64,000 bases of DNA from Colius striatus. Lineage: Eukaryota > Chordata > Aves > Coliiformes > Coliidae. Below are positions 1 to 12,100 of this stretch, in pieces; position 1 is the first letter of the stretch; each line of letters starts with the position of its first letter. The stretch lies in assembly GCF_028858725.1 (NCBI RefSeq), contig NC_084767.1:5197501-5261500 (forward strand), in the 5' to 3' direction. Under the pieces are notes generated by a model. It searched no databases. It saw nothing but the letters and a program-made list of their open reading frames with translations, and had not been told where the DNA came from. Both the position numbers and the translations under genes were made by a program.

Positions 1-1253
1 CCTTTCTTGTGAGTTCAGAGGGGTGTTTAAAAGCATGTATTTGCTCAGGGAGGATTTGGGGATGGGTCCTGTGCCACTGCTCCTGCCACCTCGTGTACAC
101 AGGGAGGTGGCAGCTGCTTCTCAGCAGCACCAGTTCCCCTCACAGGATGCACCCAATTCATGATGACCCCCATGTCTGCAGTTGGGACTCCAGGGTTTAC
201 TTTGCTCAGCCAAGAAATTGTCCTGGTTTTTCTTTAAAGCTGTCAAGGTCACAGGGACCAAAAAGGCACTTGAGCTGCTGTTAAGAGAGGTCAGGATCAT
301 GGGCTAAGGAGATAAGGCAGGGAAAGCTCCAGCGTGCTCCCTGGTATCACTGATATTTCTCCAGAATGATGGACAGCACAATAACTAGGAAAAACAGTAA
401 ATGAAATAACTCTGATAGCAAATACTGGCAGGGAAGTGCTGGTGAAAGAGCAAATGCTGCACCTCAGTGCCAGGAGATGGAGACTCTATTAATATTGAAA
501 AAGATTAGATAGAAGCAAGGGTGTTGCGTGTCGATTTTGATGGGCTGTTATCCGTCAAGATAGTAAATGAAGGAAAATCATGTTTAGCAAATAAATTGGA
601 TTTCAGCTCTTATACCAGCCCTCAGGTGATGCCTTATGATTTTGCCAGAAAATGGATCATCTCTGGATGTTTTCAGCCTGGTTTATAAACCACAGAGGTG
701 ATGAACGATTCTCAGGTGTCTGCAGGTCTGGTCAGGGATGGATTCTTACTGCAGTCCAAGCAGGAGACTGGGTTAATAGGGGAAGAGTTGCACATAATCA
801 TGATGTAACAGGTATTTATTCTGCATTGACAAAGCTTTGATTACTTTTGCCCAGGGAAGACCCAACACCTTCCATTTTGGAGTATTGCTCAGGAATCCCA
901 TTTTCTTGTCTTTAAAACAATCTTTGGTGAACACTGCAGAAACAAATAGCTGAATCACCTTACAGAGTAGTCCATCCCAAATCCCAGCTTTCCATTGCTT
1001 TATCATTTTATCCTTCAGTTTTTCCATGTACACCAGTCTACCTTGGGCCCTTTTTGAACATTGGCTATTTACAGCCATCTCCACAGATTTTTTGCCTTGC
1101 TGTGATGATGCTGTTGCACAGGGCTGACTGCTGGATCTCCTTTCTCCCTTCCCTTCTATTCATACCAGCCTTGCTCTTCAGTGTCTGTGCTTTGTATACT
1201 CATATCCATGTCTGGGGAGGAAGCTGATAGTAACAGTGGTACAGGGGGGCTAG
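1..1253. other. Unrecognised non-coding DNA at left edge
   Basis: I see no exon, RNA gene or clear repeat here. Open frames are under about 105 codons and unlike any family I know. The stretch is 5' of the HTR4 start exon, so it is either intergenic DNA or an intron between untranslated HTR4 exons; the sequence alone does not decide. Confidence 0.4.
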
Positions 1254-1355
1254 GACCACCCCTGGAGATATTTAAAAGATGAACAGGTGAGGTGCTGAGG
1301 GACTTGATGATCTTAAAGGTCTTTTTCAACCATAATGGTTGTATGATTCTCTGAT
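1254..1355 (+). mobile_element. CR1 LINE 3'-end fragment (older subfamily)
   Basis: A 5'-truncated piece of CR1, the dominant LINE of birds. It reads from the 'cccctggagatatttaaaag' motif through 'gaggtgctgaggga' and 'gatcttaaaggtc' to a decayed terminal repeat ('gtatgattctctgatgg'). The 'cttaaaggtctttttcaacc' ending is shared with the copies at about 15302-15653 and 43856-44138 and differs from the 'ctaaaggtcccttccaacccc' ending of younger copies. It is divergent and carries no open frame. Confidence 0.85.
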
Positions 1356-4300
1356 GGTAAGTGTCCCAGAGGCACAGTCAGTCCCTCACAAAGGTGGATC
1401 TATGGCAGTGCAGACATGGGACTGAGTTGCTCTGGGTCACTGCAAGTTCTTCCTGGGATGAATTGTTGAAGGCAGGAGGTAAAAGAGCTCTGGTTTGCTG
1501 GAGTGTTTTTGGAACAAGTGGAGGTATTGCTGAGCAGTTCTAGGAAAGGGCAAAAATTAAAAGGTGAGGAGGAAGTTGAGCAGAGCATGGATGTGTATGG
1601 ATGTGCAGAAAGCTCTGAAGCCTCCTGGAGCAAGTGCCTGGGATATAGCAGAACAGATCCTGGGCATGGTCTGTGACTGGGGAAGCTGTTCCTCTTGAAC
1701 ACACTGCAACTTTCTTGGCATCTCTCACACTTCTTAAATTATCTCAGGTAAAATACTCTGGTCAAAACAGGGTTTCTGAACACATTTTTTTGCCTAGCAG
1801 TGCTGAAGGCATTGTGAAGTGGAGGATGAGAGGTGGACGGGATACAGTGTGGCTTGAACCAGGTAGTACTAAGTTTAGCTTCCCTGCTCAGTCTTAGGGG
1901 TTTGGGCAAAGCTTCCAGCTTTGTCTTCAAGGTATAGTCTTCAGCTTTGCTTTTACCCTATTTAGGGGAAGAGCTTTTAATTCCAGCACAGACTCTTGTC
2001 TGCACTGGGGACCCAAGTGGCACCTGACACGTTTCCAGGTTCCTCCCCTTTGCAGCACCAGTTGGTTGTTGGGGTGTGTGTTCAGTCCTCACTCTGTGCC
2101 AAGCCTGCAAGCCAGAGATGGTGAAAGTTGCTTGGTGAGGAACGAAACAGGCTTTGAAAGCTAATTTATATTTCAGGTTACTTTCTAGTCTGTGGGTAAA
2201 TTGGCTAATTGAATGTTTTGCATTTGATACCACATGGCTTCAGACCATCCCTTGGTCTGCAAGACCGATACTTGGTGGCCCTCCAAAGAGGATTTTGGAG
2301 CCCTTGCATTGGTGGAGGGTGGGGGCAGAGCCCACATATTCAAGTCTTGCCTTGCTAATCCCTGTGCTGCACTGCAGTGCCAGAGCCAGCACCGTGCCAG
2401 GATTCACTTGGCCAGGCAGAAGGCGAGGGAAAGGTTTGGGATGGATGAAGGGTTCCCAGTAGCCAAGCAGTCCCACTGCATGGCACTTGGAAGATGAGGA
2501 CTGTGGTTGTTTGTTGTGAGCAAGAATGATAACAGTGGCAGCAGATTGACTGCCTCTGGTTGGCTCATCCCTGTTTATCTGCATCCTGAGAGCTCCCTGC
2601 CTTCCCCTCCCAGCATCGCTGCCTGACAGATGAGCTGTGAGATATTCTGGGATGTTTGGCTCTGCAGTGTTTCCCAGTCAGTTCCCCTTTCTTCTACAAC
2701 CACATCCCTCTTCAGCAAACATCAGATCCTTCACTGCTGTTTGGGTCCCCAGACATTTATTATTACAGCTTTTGTTTATTTAAAAACAAACACACACAAA
2801 AAATAGCAACGAGAGCCCAGATCAAGGATCCAAAAATAGGGAACCCCAGAGAGACTGTGAGAGCTCTAATCTTGGCACACAAGAGCATTTTTAGGTGATG
2901 AAGACTTAAAAAAAAATGTCTAAAAGCAACAACAGCATGACAAACACCCTGCAGATGTCTGCAAAGAGAAATGGCAAACACGGTGCACGCTGCTTACCAT
3001 CCTTCACTGAAGCTGAAACCCCAGCTAGAAGCAGTGCCAGGCATGGGCACACAGCAGTGCAGTGCATGGGAGTGTGTCCCTTGGTGGGCTCTGCAGGGAC
3101 AGCCCTAACCCTCAGCACCTCTCCTATGACAGCAGCTGGGGATGGAGTGAGGATGCAGAGAGAGAAGATGGAAAGATGCGTTTCCTCTCCCCAGAGAACT
3201 GCAGCACAGGGAGAGACACGCAGGAGGCTTTCTGCAGCTCTCCCTCCCCTTGTCACAGCTTGCAGGTGCAGAGCTCTGCCCTGACTGCTGGCTCGTCAGC
3301 CACAAGAGGTTCTCTTTTTCCAGGAGTTCGTGTCTAGCCTGTTTCAGGTGGACCTTTGTGCCCCCACAAAACACCTGCTGACCTCTGTGTCCCAGGGAGA
3401 CCTCCTCAGCTTGCCAAAGGAGGAAGGTGTGCACTGTGTGGTGATGGACCTCATGGAGGAACCTGCTTTCCTTCTTCCCCATTAAATAGGGAAATAGGAG
3501 ATAGATGGGCAACACCAGAAAGGATTTCTAATTTGAATCCCAGAGGGTCTGTGGAGCATGGAGTAAGACCAGTTAGTTCACTTCTTTTATGGCAGTGAGA
3601 TGGATTATCCACATTTCTCATGGAGACTTTGTGGGAAAAGGTCTTCACCCTTTCAGCTTTCCTCTGGCCATTCCTCTCTAAGAGCATTATTTAGAAGACA
3701 AAAACCTAGCTAGAGATTAGATTCCTTTGACCCTCTGCACTTTTTAAACAAGGAGTGAATTAGGAAGGCAGGAGCTCCTTATCTGCTCTGCTGTTCTGTT
3801 GTTAATAGAGGAGGCACTGCCAGACTATCTGGAGCCTCTTCTCTTGTAAACTTGTCTCCTCATCTATCTGGCCTTTGCTCAGCCCTAACAGAAGCCCCAA
3901 CAGGAGCCCATAGCAGTGCTCAGGATGTTGAGGGAAGAGTGTGGTCTGTGGAACACTGTCTTCTCAATTCTACAGTAACCAGCTGTTTGTGAAGCTCTGT
4001 CTGCGTGGTAAAGCTGTGCTCCTCAGCGAGGACAAGTTCAGGCTGATGACATCACGTGCCCTGTCAGAAAGATGAAGCACTTAAGTTGTTGCCCTCTCTG
4101 TCATCTGTGTTTGTCAAAACACTCTTCAATGGGGCGGTTTTTGTCCTGGCAGCTGTGTGCTGGGTCAGGTATTGTGGTGGGGATGGAGTACAAGGCTGAT
4201 GTAAGCGCGGTGACACGTGCTTGGCCATGTAAGGAGTTTGAGGTCACAGGCTCCTATCTCAACATCAAGATGTCGTTTTCACTGCCAGGAGTGCACACAG

Positions 4301-7300
4301 CTCATATGAGAGAATGTGAAGCCACAGTCATCTATCGAGGCTTGATTATAAATACAGACACTTTGCCTAAACAGATTGCAAGATTGCCCTGCGTCAGGGT
4401 TTCTGCTGAGCTTTCCCTAGCACATGGCAGGCTTCCCTCTGGGGATCAGCGTGTCTGCAGGATCTGCCACTTCCATGGCCTGTGATGGCCTCTGCAGTGC
4501 TGTCTGCTCAAATTCAGTCACAAACCTTGAACGTTTGCAGGGAGTCACTATGAGCACATAGCTCTTGGTGACACGTTTTCACAGCCCAAGTGTCCCACGT
4601 CGGGAACAAGGGACAGGGTCTGGTTCCTATCAGCCCCTGGTAGGGGTCAACCTTATCACACCCGAGTGCCCACATCTCCTGACTGAGAGGTTGTGAGGAT
4701 GGATTGGGTGCAACACTCAGCAATCTCTCTCCTGAGCCCTTCTGTAGGACTCATGCTGTATTCATCACAGAGTGACCGTTGGGGAAGGATCTTCATGTGA
4801 AGACTGGCAGACATGAAGATGATGAGCTGTGCTTAGGCAGAAATAACTGGCTGCACAAGAAGTGGATGGAGAATGATGGCTTAGGAAGATGCTGCATGGG
4901 AAAGGACGTGGCAGTTGCACACAGACAGCAGGCAATCAACAAAACCAATGCTGAAAAAGAGCAAACACAGTAGCAGCACTCACCCATATGGAGGAATGTG
5001 ATGTGTAAGTCAGGGGAAGCAGTCCTTCCTCTCAGCACTTTCCAGGTTTGGAAGTTGCACCTCAGGACAGGTACAGGAGAGATCAAGGAGAGCTCTCAGA
5101 AATCAACAGGAGAGAAGAGCAGAGCTGGTGCAGGCTGGGCTCTGTGTCAGTGTGGCTGGGGGTGGATTCATGGTAACTGCTCTTCAGATGCAAAAAGAAG
5201 AGTAATAAACAGATCTTAGTGTCTGTTGGGGGTAGGAAAAGAAGGCACAGCAATAAAATGCAGAAAGATTTAGGATAGACCCTAGAGTAATCCCTACGTG
5301 TACTCCCCCTGGGAGACTGCATAAGGACAATGAGGAATCTCCATCCCCAAATGTCATCTACAGCAGGTTAAAAAATAGTTGGGTCTGATTAAACAGCTCC
5401 TTGGGGTCTCTCCCAGCCCTTTTTCTCCATCTGATTTTTCTCTCCATGGTGTAAGAATCTGATTTACAGTCTGTCTGAAGAGAAACAAGGAGCTGGAACA
5501 ACTAAATGACAGACTTAGCACATTTTCTTGGTAGAGTTTTTTGTTTGGTTGGTGTATTTTGGGTTGTTGAAGTGACTAATGGAAACTTCCTTTAGGAAGA
5601 GTCTGTTTTTGGTGTAATCTGTTTTTTTTTGGGGTGTTATTTTGGTGTTTTGGGGTTTATTTTTGTGAACAAGACCACAAAGAAAATCCATGGGATTTAG
5701 TGGATCTGCTGACTTGACAGAGTTCAGAGGTTTTATTTGATCTGCCAAGTTGGTGCTGATAAAAGATTTAGATGCTGTTTTCTATTAGGATGGTCTTCCT
5801 TCAGATCAAAAGCATGGTTAAATATAATAAACCGAGGATGTAGATAACAGGGGAGGAGATTGTCTCAGTTCAGTGTTTCCTGCTTCCCTGTACAGAGGCA
5901 CTTTACACTTGTTGCCATGGGTGTTTTTAAAAGATACATCATACCCACAGGTACTCCTGCCCTCTTCCTGAGTGCATCCAGGATGTGTATCCAAATCCCT
6001 CTTGGTGCTTACTCAGCGTGTTTCCTAGCAGCTTTCCTCTCCCTGTGAACCCAGACCTCCCCAGGAGGCAGAGAAACAGAGACAGACTTAGTGCATGACA
6101 AGGGTTAATCTTGTTTGTGCTGCTTCTTTTCCTCATGGGCACAGCCATTCTTTGGGCTGCTGTCCCATGGCAGGGGGGAGATGGGTGCAGGGGAAAGCTG
6201 GGGAGCAGAACCTGGCCACTGTGTGTTCAGCCAGGATGAATGCCATCTGTGATAAATGACTTTCCACTTCTCTCTCTCACTGTAGGATGGAATATATATG
6301 TTTTTTTATGCTCACCATCATTAGCTAAAGAGGGGGATTTTATACAAATTTCTATTGTTAGAGACATATGTGCAGACACAAGGTTTTAGGTATTCACCAA
6401 CCACACCACTTACTGCTTATTGTAATGTCTCAACACTTTCCCTTCTCCCTCACCATCCCAAAGCAATTAGCAGGAAATTCAGCTGCTGCCTGAATGGACA
6501 CATTTTCAGCAATCTTCCTTAATTCTTTATTTACTGTAAAATAAGCAAGAGAAAAAATTGCAAAGTCAGTTCCTCTTCCAAGGATGGATTAGTTCTCTCA
6601 TCATATCTCAGCCTTAATCTCCCTTGCCCTTTCCCTAACTGTATCCTAATTTCCAAGAAGCTGTGATGAAAAGCAGACAGGAAAACATCAGATTACTGCC
6701 CATGAATTGCTCAAGTGAACACATTTCAGAGGTAACTAGTGTGACAAAAGCTGACAGCATCCCTTCCTGCGTTAGACAGAAACTTGTACTAAGTGAGCTG
6801 AAACTTTGCTTCTGGATCATTCATAGCAGGACCTGGTGTAATTTCCTGCCATGCAAAGAGAAAATTAAATGTCCATTCTAGTGCTTTTAAGAAGGAAAGG
6901 TTTTATCACTGGGGGCTGAGGCAGAGGGAAGCAGCAGATTGATGGAGAAGGTGAAGCCACTGGTGCCAACCTGTATCTCGCTCTAAACAGGGCCTTGAAC
7001 ACCACTGCTTCCAGAATAAAGTACTCTGTGCTGTGAGCACAGGCATCAAAACCCAGCCTCACAGAAAAGGGATCTTGGAGATCTCACTGACATTTCCTTT
7101 TGATGCTATGCACAGTTGAACAAGCAGTTCACAGGTCTGTGCAGCCGTGGAGTTACGCCTGAGGAGGCACCTTCCCCTACTGTCAGAAAATAAAGAGGGG
7201 TTGGGGAGGAAGATGTCAGTGTTGCTGAAAAGCGCTAAGCCAGCTCTGGACAACTGAAAAGCTCTGAGGGTTCTCACGTTTCAGCCTGCTCTCCATCCCT

Positions 7301-9085
7301 TCCACTGCCTTCACTCCTCAGCCAGAGCCCATGTTGGAACAGGAGGAGGAAGAGCAGGGCTATACGAGAGCAGAGCTGCAGGCTGGCACCAAGGCTTTCC
7401 CCAGGGCTCTGGGGCAAAATTGGGACTGTGCTAGTAATTCAGAAAGGCACCTCTCTCTGGCCCAGAATGTCTCAGGGGTATATAGAAATTTAAGAAACAA
7501 CCTCTGAGAGTGTGATACCTCACCAGTGCCTCAGCCCACAGCGGGCATCTTCTTCACCTCCTTCTCCCTTTCCTTGCTCCTTTTAGACATGAAAAAGGCT
7601 TGGTCCTTATTCCCAGGGCAGGGAGGGAAGGAAGAATTGTTTTTCTGAACAAAATATGCAATTTGGAGTTAAGCAGCTCTGGTTTATCCTTCTGATTCTG
7701 TCTCAGCCTCCATCTCTGAAACACGTACGTTCCTGACCTGACCTGCACACTGGCAGCGAGAGGTTGCTGTTAGCACTCAGAGATTACTAAAATCCTTAAT
7801 AAAAACCCATTACCTTTGTTATAGAAATGCAAATAGGTGGGCATTTTGATTAGCTGTTCTCTTATCACTGGTGTCTTGTTTAACAGGGCTGTCATGGCTA
7901 GAACTTTGTCTTTTTCCTGACCTGTGTAACAGGTCCAGCTGTGACTTTCTGGGACGAGTGTCATTCCCCAGGCATGCTCCTAACCCTCCATCAAAGCAAC
8001 AGTTTGTGTCCTTGTGATTGGAGCAGGAGTAGCTGAGAGAACTCTCTGAAAAAAAGACATACATGGGTTAAGAAAAAAAGATAGCCCAGAATGCAGAAGC
8101 TCTGACCATTTGTGCCTTTGAAAACCTTTGATTTGCAGCTGTAAAAACAGCCACGTTGTCACTTTGCTGGGTAACTCTATATGAATAGCTTATAGATGGT
8201 GTCCTATGTCTTGGGATCCTCATGTAAAGACTAGGGAAATAATTACTGACAGCTTGTTACCTGCATGGCTTTTATCTGGACAAATGCCACATGTGCTCCC
8301 ATAGACAGTGTGGAAATGAAACTTGTTTTGAGGACATTAGTTCAAGTGGTGCCGACACACTTGGGATCTCCTGGGTCAAAGGTAGGAAGCATATGGGTTA
8401 AGGTCCCAGATCCCACTGAGGTACATGCACAGTGTGGTGGGGTTTTTTTACAGTCCCTGTGGCTTTTGGTTGCATGCAAAAGCCCTGCCCATAAAAAGCT
8501 GCACTGCAGGTGATGTAGCAGCCTTGATGACCCATTATAGCAAGCTTTAACAAATCCTACAGAAAATGCTTTCGTTCAGCAGTTTGGGTGTTAGAAAAGA
8601 TCTCAGGGAAGTTAAGTGTGCAGAAAACTTTATTGCAAGAGATCCAATCAGTTATAAATCCACATTTAACTTTAATAGCAAACTGCACATAGCATGACCT
8701 TCTCTGTCCCTTCCCAGCCTCTGCTATAGACCATATGCTCTTCACTCTTTTATTATTTGTCTTTTATCACAGTTGATTTAAATGGTATTGCATCTGTGGG
8801 AGCTTCCTGAGCTGCATGAGTGCAGTGTGATTGTCCAGAGGCAGCTCTGCCTTGCGCCAGGGTGTATGTTCGTGGAGCCTGGGTAGGAGGGAGCCTGTGG
8901 GCAGGGCAGGGAAGGCAACGCTTCCACTGTGAGGGCGAAGGGCTGAAGGCTGCACCAGAGAGGTGATCCCAGTGCAGTCCTGCCTTTCCTTGTCCTGAAA
9001 GTCAGCAGAGAACTATTTTTTAACACAGCAAACAGAAGCATCTGATTCAGTTTGCTGTTAGTCTTGAGCGTCTTCCAAAAACGTG
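1356..9085. other. Unrecognised non-coding DNA
   Basis: No coding exon with splice sites and conserved protein is recognised on either strand, and no clear CR1 end. There are T/G-rich low-complexity runs around 5520-5670. The remainder is unique-looking DNA, either intergenic or 5' intronic to HTR4. Confidence 0.4.
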
Positions 9086-9093
9086 GAAGATTG

Positions 9094-9158
9094 ATGCATT
9101 AGTGTGAACTGATTATGCATCTGAGAAAACAATTGGGGAAAGAACAATGTTTATGCAT
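9094..9158. promoter_or_regulatory. Cluster of three ATGCAT (POU/octamer-like) sites next to a SOX-like site
   Basis: Three copies of ATGCAT occur at 9094-9099, 9115-9120 and 9153-9158. The third is preceded by AACAATG (9143-9149), a SOX-type motif, three bases away. POU and SOX factors often bind side by side in neural enhancers. The motif spacing is seen directly, but the orientation is not the canonical SOX-OCT arrangement and function is pure inference. Such short sites also arise by chance in AT-rich DNA. Confidence 0.2.
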
Positions 9159-9164
9159 TCTGTC

Positions 9165-12100
9165 TAGTTCACCTGCATACCTTTACTATTTTACTGTTTA
9201 GAAGTTAAAGTTTGAGGCAACCAACTTAGTTACTGTTAAACTGTTTGTGTTTAAGCTCCTGAGCACTAGTAGCTCATTCAGTTCTTTTGTCTTCCTTCCA
9301 TGCTGCTGAGCACGGAGAACAGACACAACCCAACCTGAGAAACTGATGAATGACAAGTGATTAATATTAATGTTAATACATAGTGCTTTGTAGTCACATC
9401 AACCTTTTGTGATGGACACGTAATACTGACATCCACAATGATGATAAAAATCAGCAGATTGATACCAGCACTCAAAGATCTATGAGCTCCAATTAATTTC
9501 TGAGGGATTTACAGAGAAGTAAACAGTACTGTTCACTGGATCTGTTGTGCAGGTGGAAATAATATTTAATTCTAATGAAGGAAATAGAATTAATTGATGT
9601 AGAGGGAAGATTGACTCCGTAGTTAAGGTTTGTTTTTTCTCTTTCTTGCAAAGGCTAGTTAGGACCCACTGAAAAAGCATATTGCTGGAGCCAAGAGAAA
9701 AGTATGTGACAGTAGATAGATATGTATGGAAGGATCTTAAGGATTGCTGAGACCAAACAGCTTGTGCACTGCTCAGGAACAGAGGTGATGGGAGAAAATT
9801 CCAGAGAAGGATAAATGAGACTTTCCTTGGATGCATCTGGAGAAGATGACAAGTCTCATCCTGGAATGACAAATAGGAAGGACAAAAGAAGACTGAAATG
9901 ACAAGCTATTAGTTTTGAGTGACTGTGAAGGCTTGCTTGGCTTTGAAGTCAAGACAGATGGTCATTTCTGTCTGTGTTTCCCACTGAGAGACCATAAACT
10001 TGTGTCATGAACTTAGAAGAAGCCTTACCTGACCTTTTCCTCTTTTTGGGGCTTTCCATTATAGCAAAGTGGTGGCAGTTTTAGAACTGGGATCTAGTAG
10101 TGACTGGTGAGATGAGGGAGAGAGCATGGTCATCAGAGGACTGCCATCTCCTGCTGCACTTGGCAAACTCTCTGTAGAGGGTATCTATTGCTTGACCCTC
10201 ATTCAGCCCTTCTGCAAGATCTGATGTTTTATATTCACTAGCAGGAACCAAGGCAGCTTGTGGTTGTTCTTGCTGACTTTGCAAGGTATGGTACAACCCA
10301 AGGTGAATCTGTCTGGGAAACAGCTAGTGAGCCTGGTCACATGCTGCAGACAAGCAGTCTGAGGGTGTACCTTAGCATCAGGATTTACCACCTTTCCAGG
10401 TGTTGCTGCACCAGAATGCAAAACCAGAACAGCAGGAGAGATTCATCAGATTTTTAGCTAAGAACTATAAACCAAAATCCTATTTGATAGTCTGTGCTTG
10501 AAGGAGCTGTTCATGAAGGCAGTCTCCTTAAGGCTTTTTATCCAGTCATTGTGCAGTGTGATTCCTTCCACCACAGCACAGTGTTACCACTGAGAGCTCA
10601 TTAACCCTTATCTGTAATGGAGCTATGAGAAATAAGGGTGGACTTTGAGAAAATGGTGGGGTTTGTTAGAGAAGGGGAGGATTAAACCTTTTCCCCTTTA
10701 CACATGCAGTCCTGAGGAAACACCTTTCTTTGCCAACAGAAGCCAAAGAGACTTTTCTCCCCTTCTGATTTTAGCCAAATAGAACTGCATTGCTTAGTGT
10801 AGTGGTTTACTTTTACTTAAATAGGAAATAAATCTTAGTTAAAAGCCTGCTATGCAGTTGTTTTAGAGCAATCCTCCTCCCCCAAGTAAAAATGTTGCCG
10901 TCTAGAAGGTAGAAGTTAAATTATATTTAAGAGCAGAAGTTTACAAAGCCTTATAAAAGCTTCTTAGCATTAGCAAGTGGTAGTAGCCATAATGTCCCAA
11001 AGCACAAGTTCATTTGCTCAGAGAGTGAATAAACATTTTTAACAGTTATAGCCATCAAGAACTCTGCTGGTATTTAGTTTGTTTATAGCAGTTTGATCAG
11101 ATGGTGTTGAATTTGGCAGGACTTTGCTTGGTTCAGCAGGGTAAGTTATGGCCACCACATGGCCAGAGGGCTTGAGATGTATGGCAGTCAAGCAGGAACC
11201 TAGGAATTCTGAATTGCAGTTGAAGGGGCGAAAAGGCTCTGGTAGTTTATTCTGGCATCCCGTGCTCTAACACTGGGTGGCAATTTAACACAGATTATGC
11301 CTTACCTCTGCACTGCAGGAAGGAAAGGTTCTGGTCTTTTGTTATTTTGGGTCAATGACAGACCCATGCACAACTTTCCCAGTTTGTAACTTTGGGAGAC
11401 AAAAAACAAGCTTCAAATACCTGCCAGTTGAGTCGGTGGAGGCAATGCTGTGGGCAGGTGAGCTGCACCAGGGAGCATCTTCTGTGGCATCTCTGGAAAA
11501 AGAACATCTAGCTTACCTGATGGAGGAGCTGCACGTGTCAGCCTTGGACAGCAAGAGCCATGGGGTCTACAGAGAGGGAGACTGTGGCTCCCAAAGCAGT
11601 GCTGCCAAGGCCACACAGAGCCAGCCACAGGCTGCAGTAGCCACTGTGCTCCTGTAGGCACAGCTCTGCTGGCGTCTCGTACAGCACTGACATGGAGCCA
11701 CGTCTGAGCTGCTCCAGAGCTAATTGTCAAACTCAGGTGGTCTAGAGCGTGCTAATAAAGCTGTTCTGCAATGATGACATCCCATTTTCCATCCTTGATT
11801 GTCTTAGAAGACAGTAAGACCCAGCAGGTGGCTTAAAGGCACTCTGAGTCATTTCACACTCATAAAAGGAGAGGTTGTTACCTGTTGGTAATGCAGATAT
11901 TACGCAGGTTCAGAGTAGGAAAAAGCTGACTTCTAACTCCAGGTCTACTACTAGTTTGACTACTATTTGTAGTCCTGGTCACGGCCTTTAACCTCCCTGT
12001 GTCTGGGTTTCCCACAGTTCATGTGATTGCAGTACTGTTAACTTTCCTCATTTGGTGAAGAAGTTCCTGTAAGTAATCCTGAAGTTTGTTTCAAATCATC

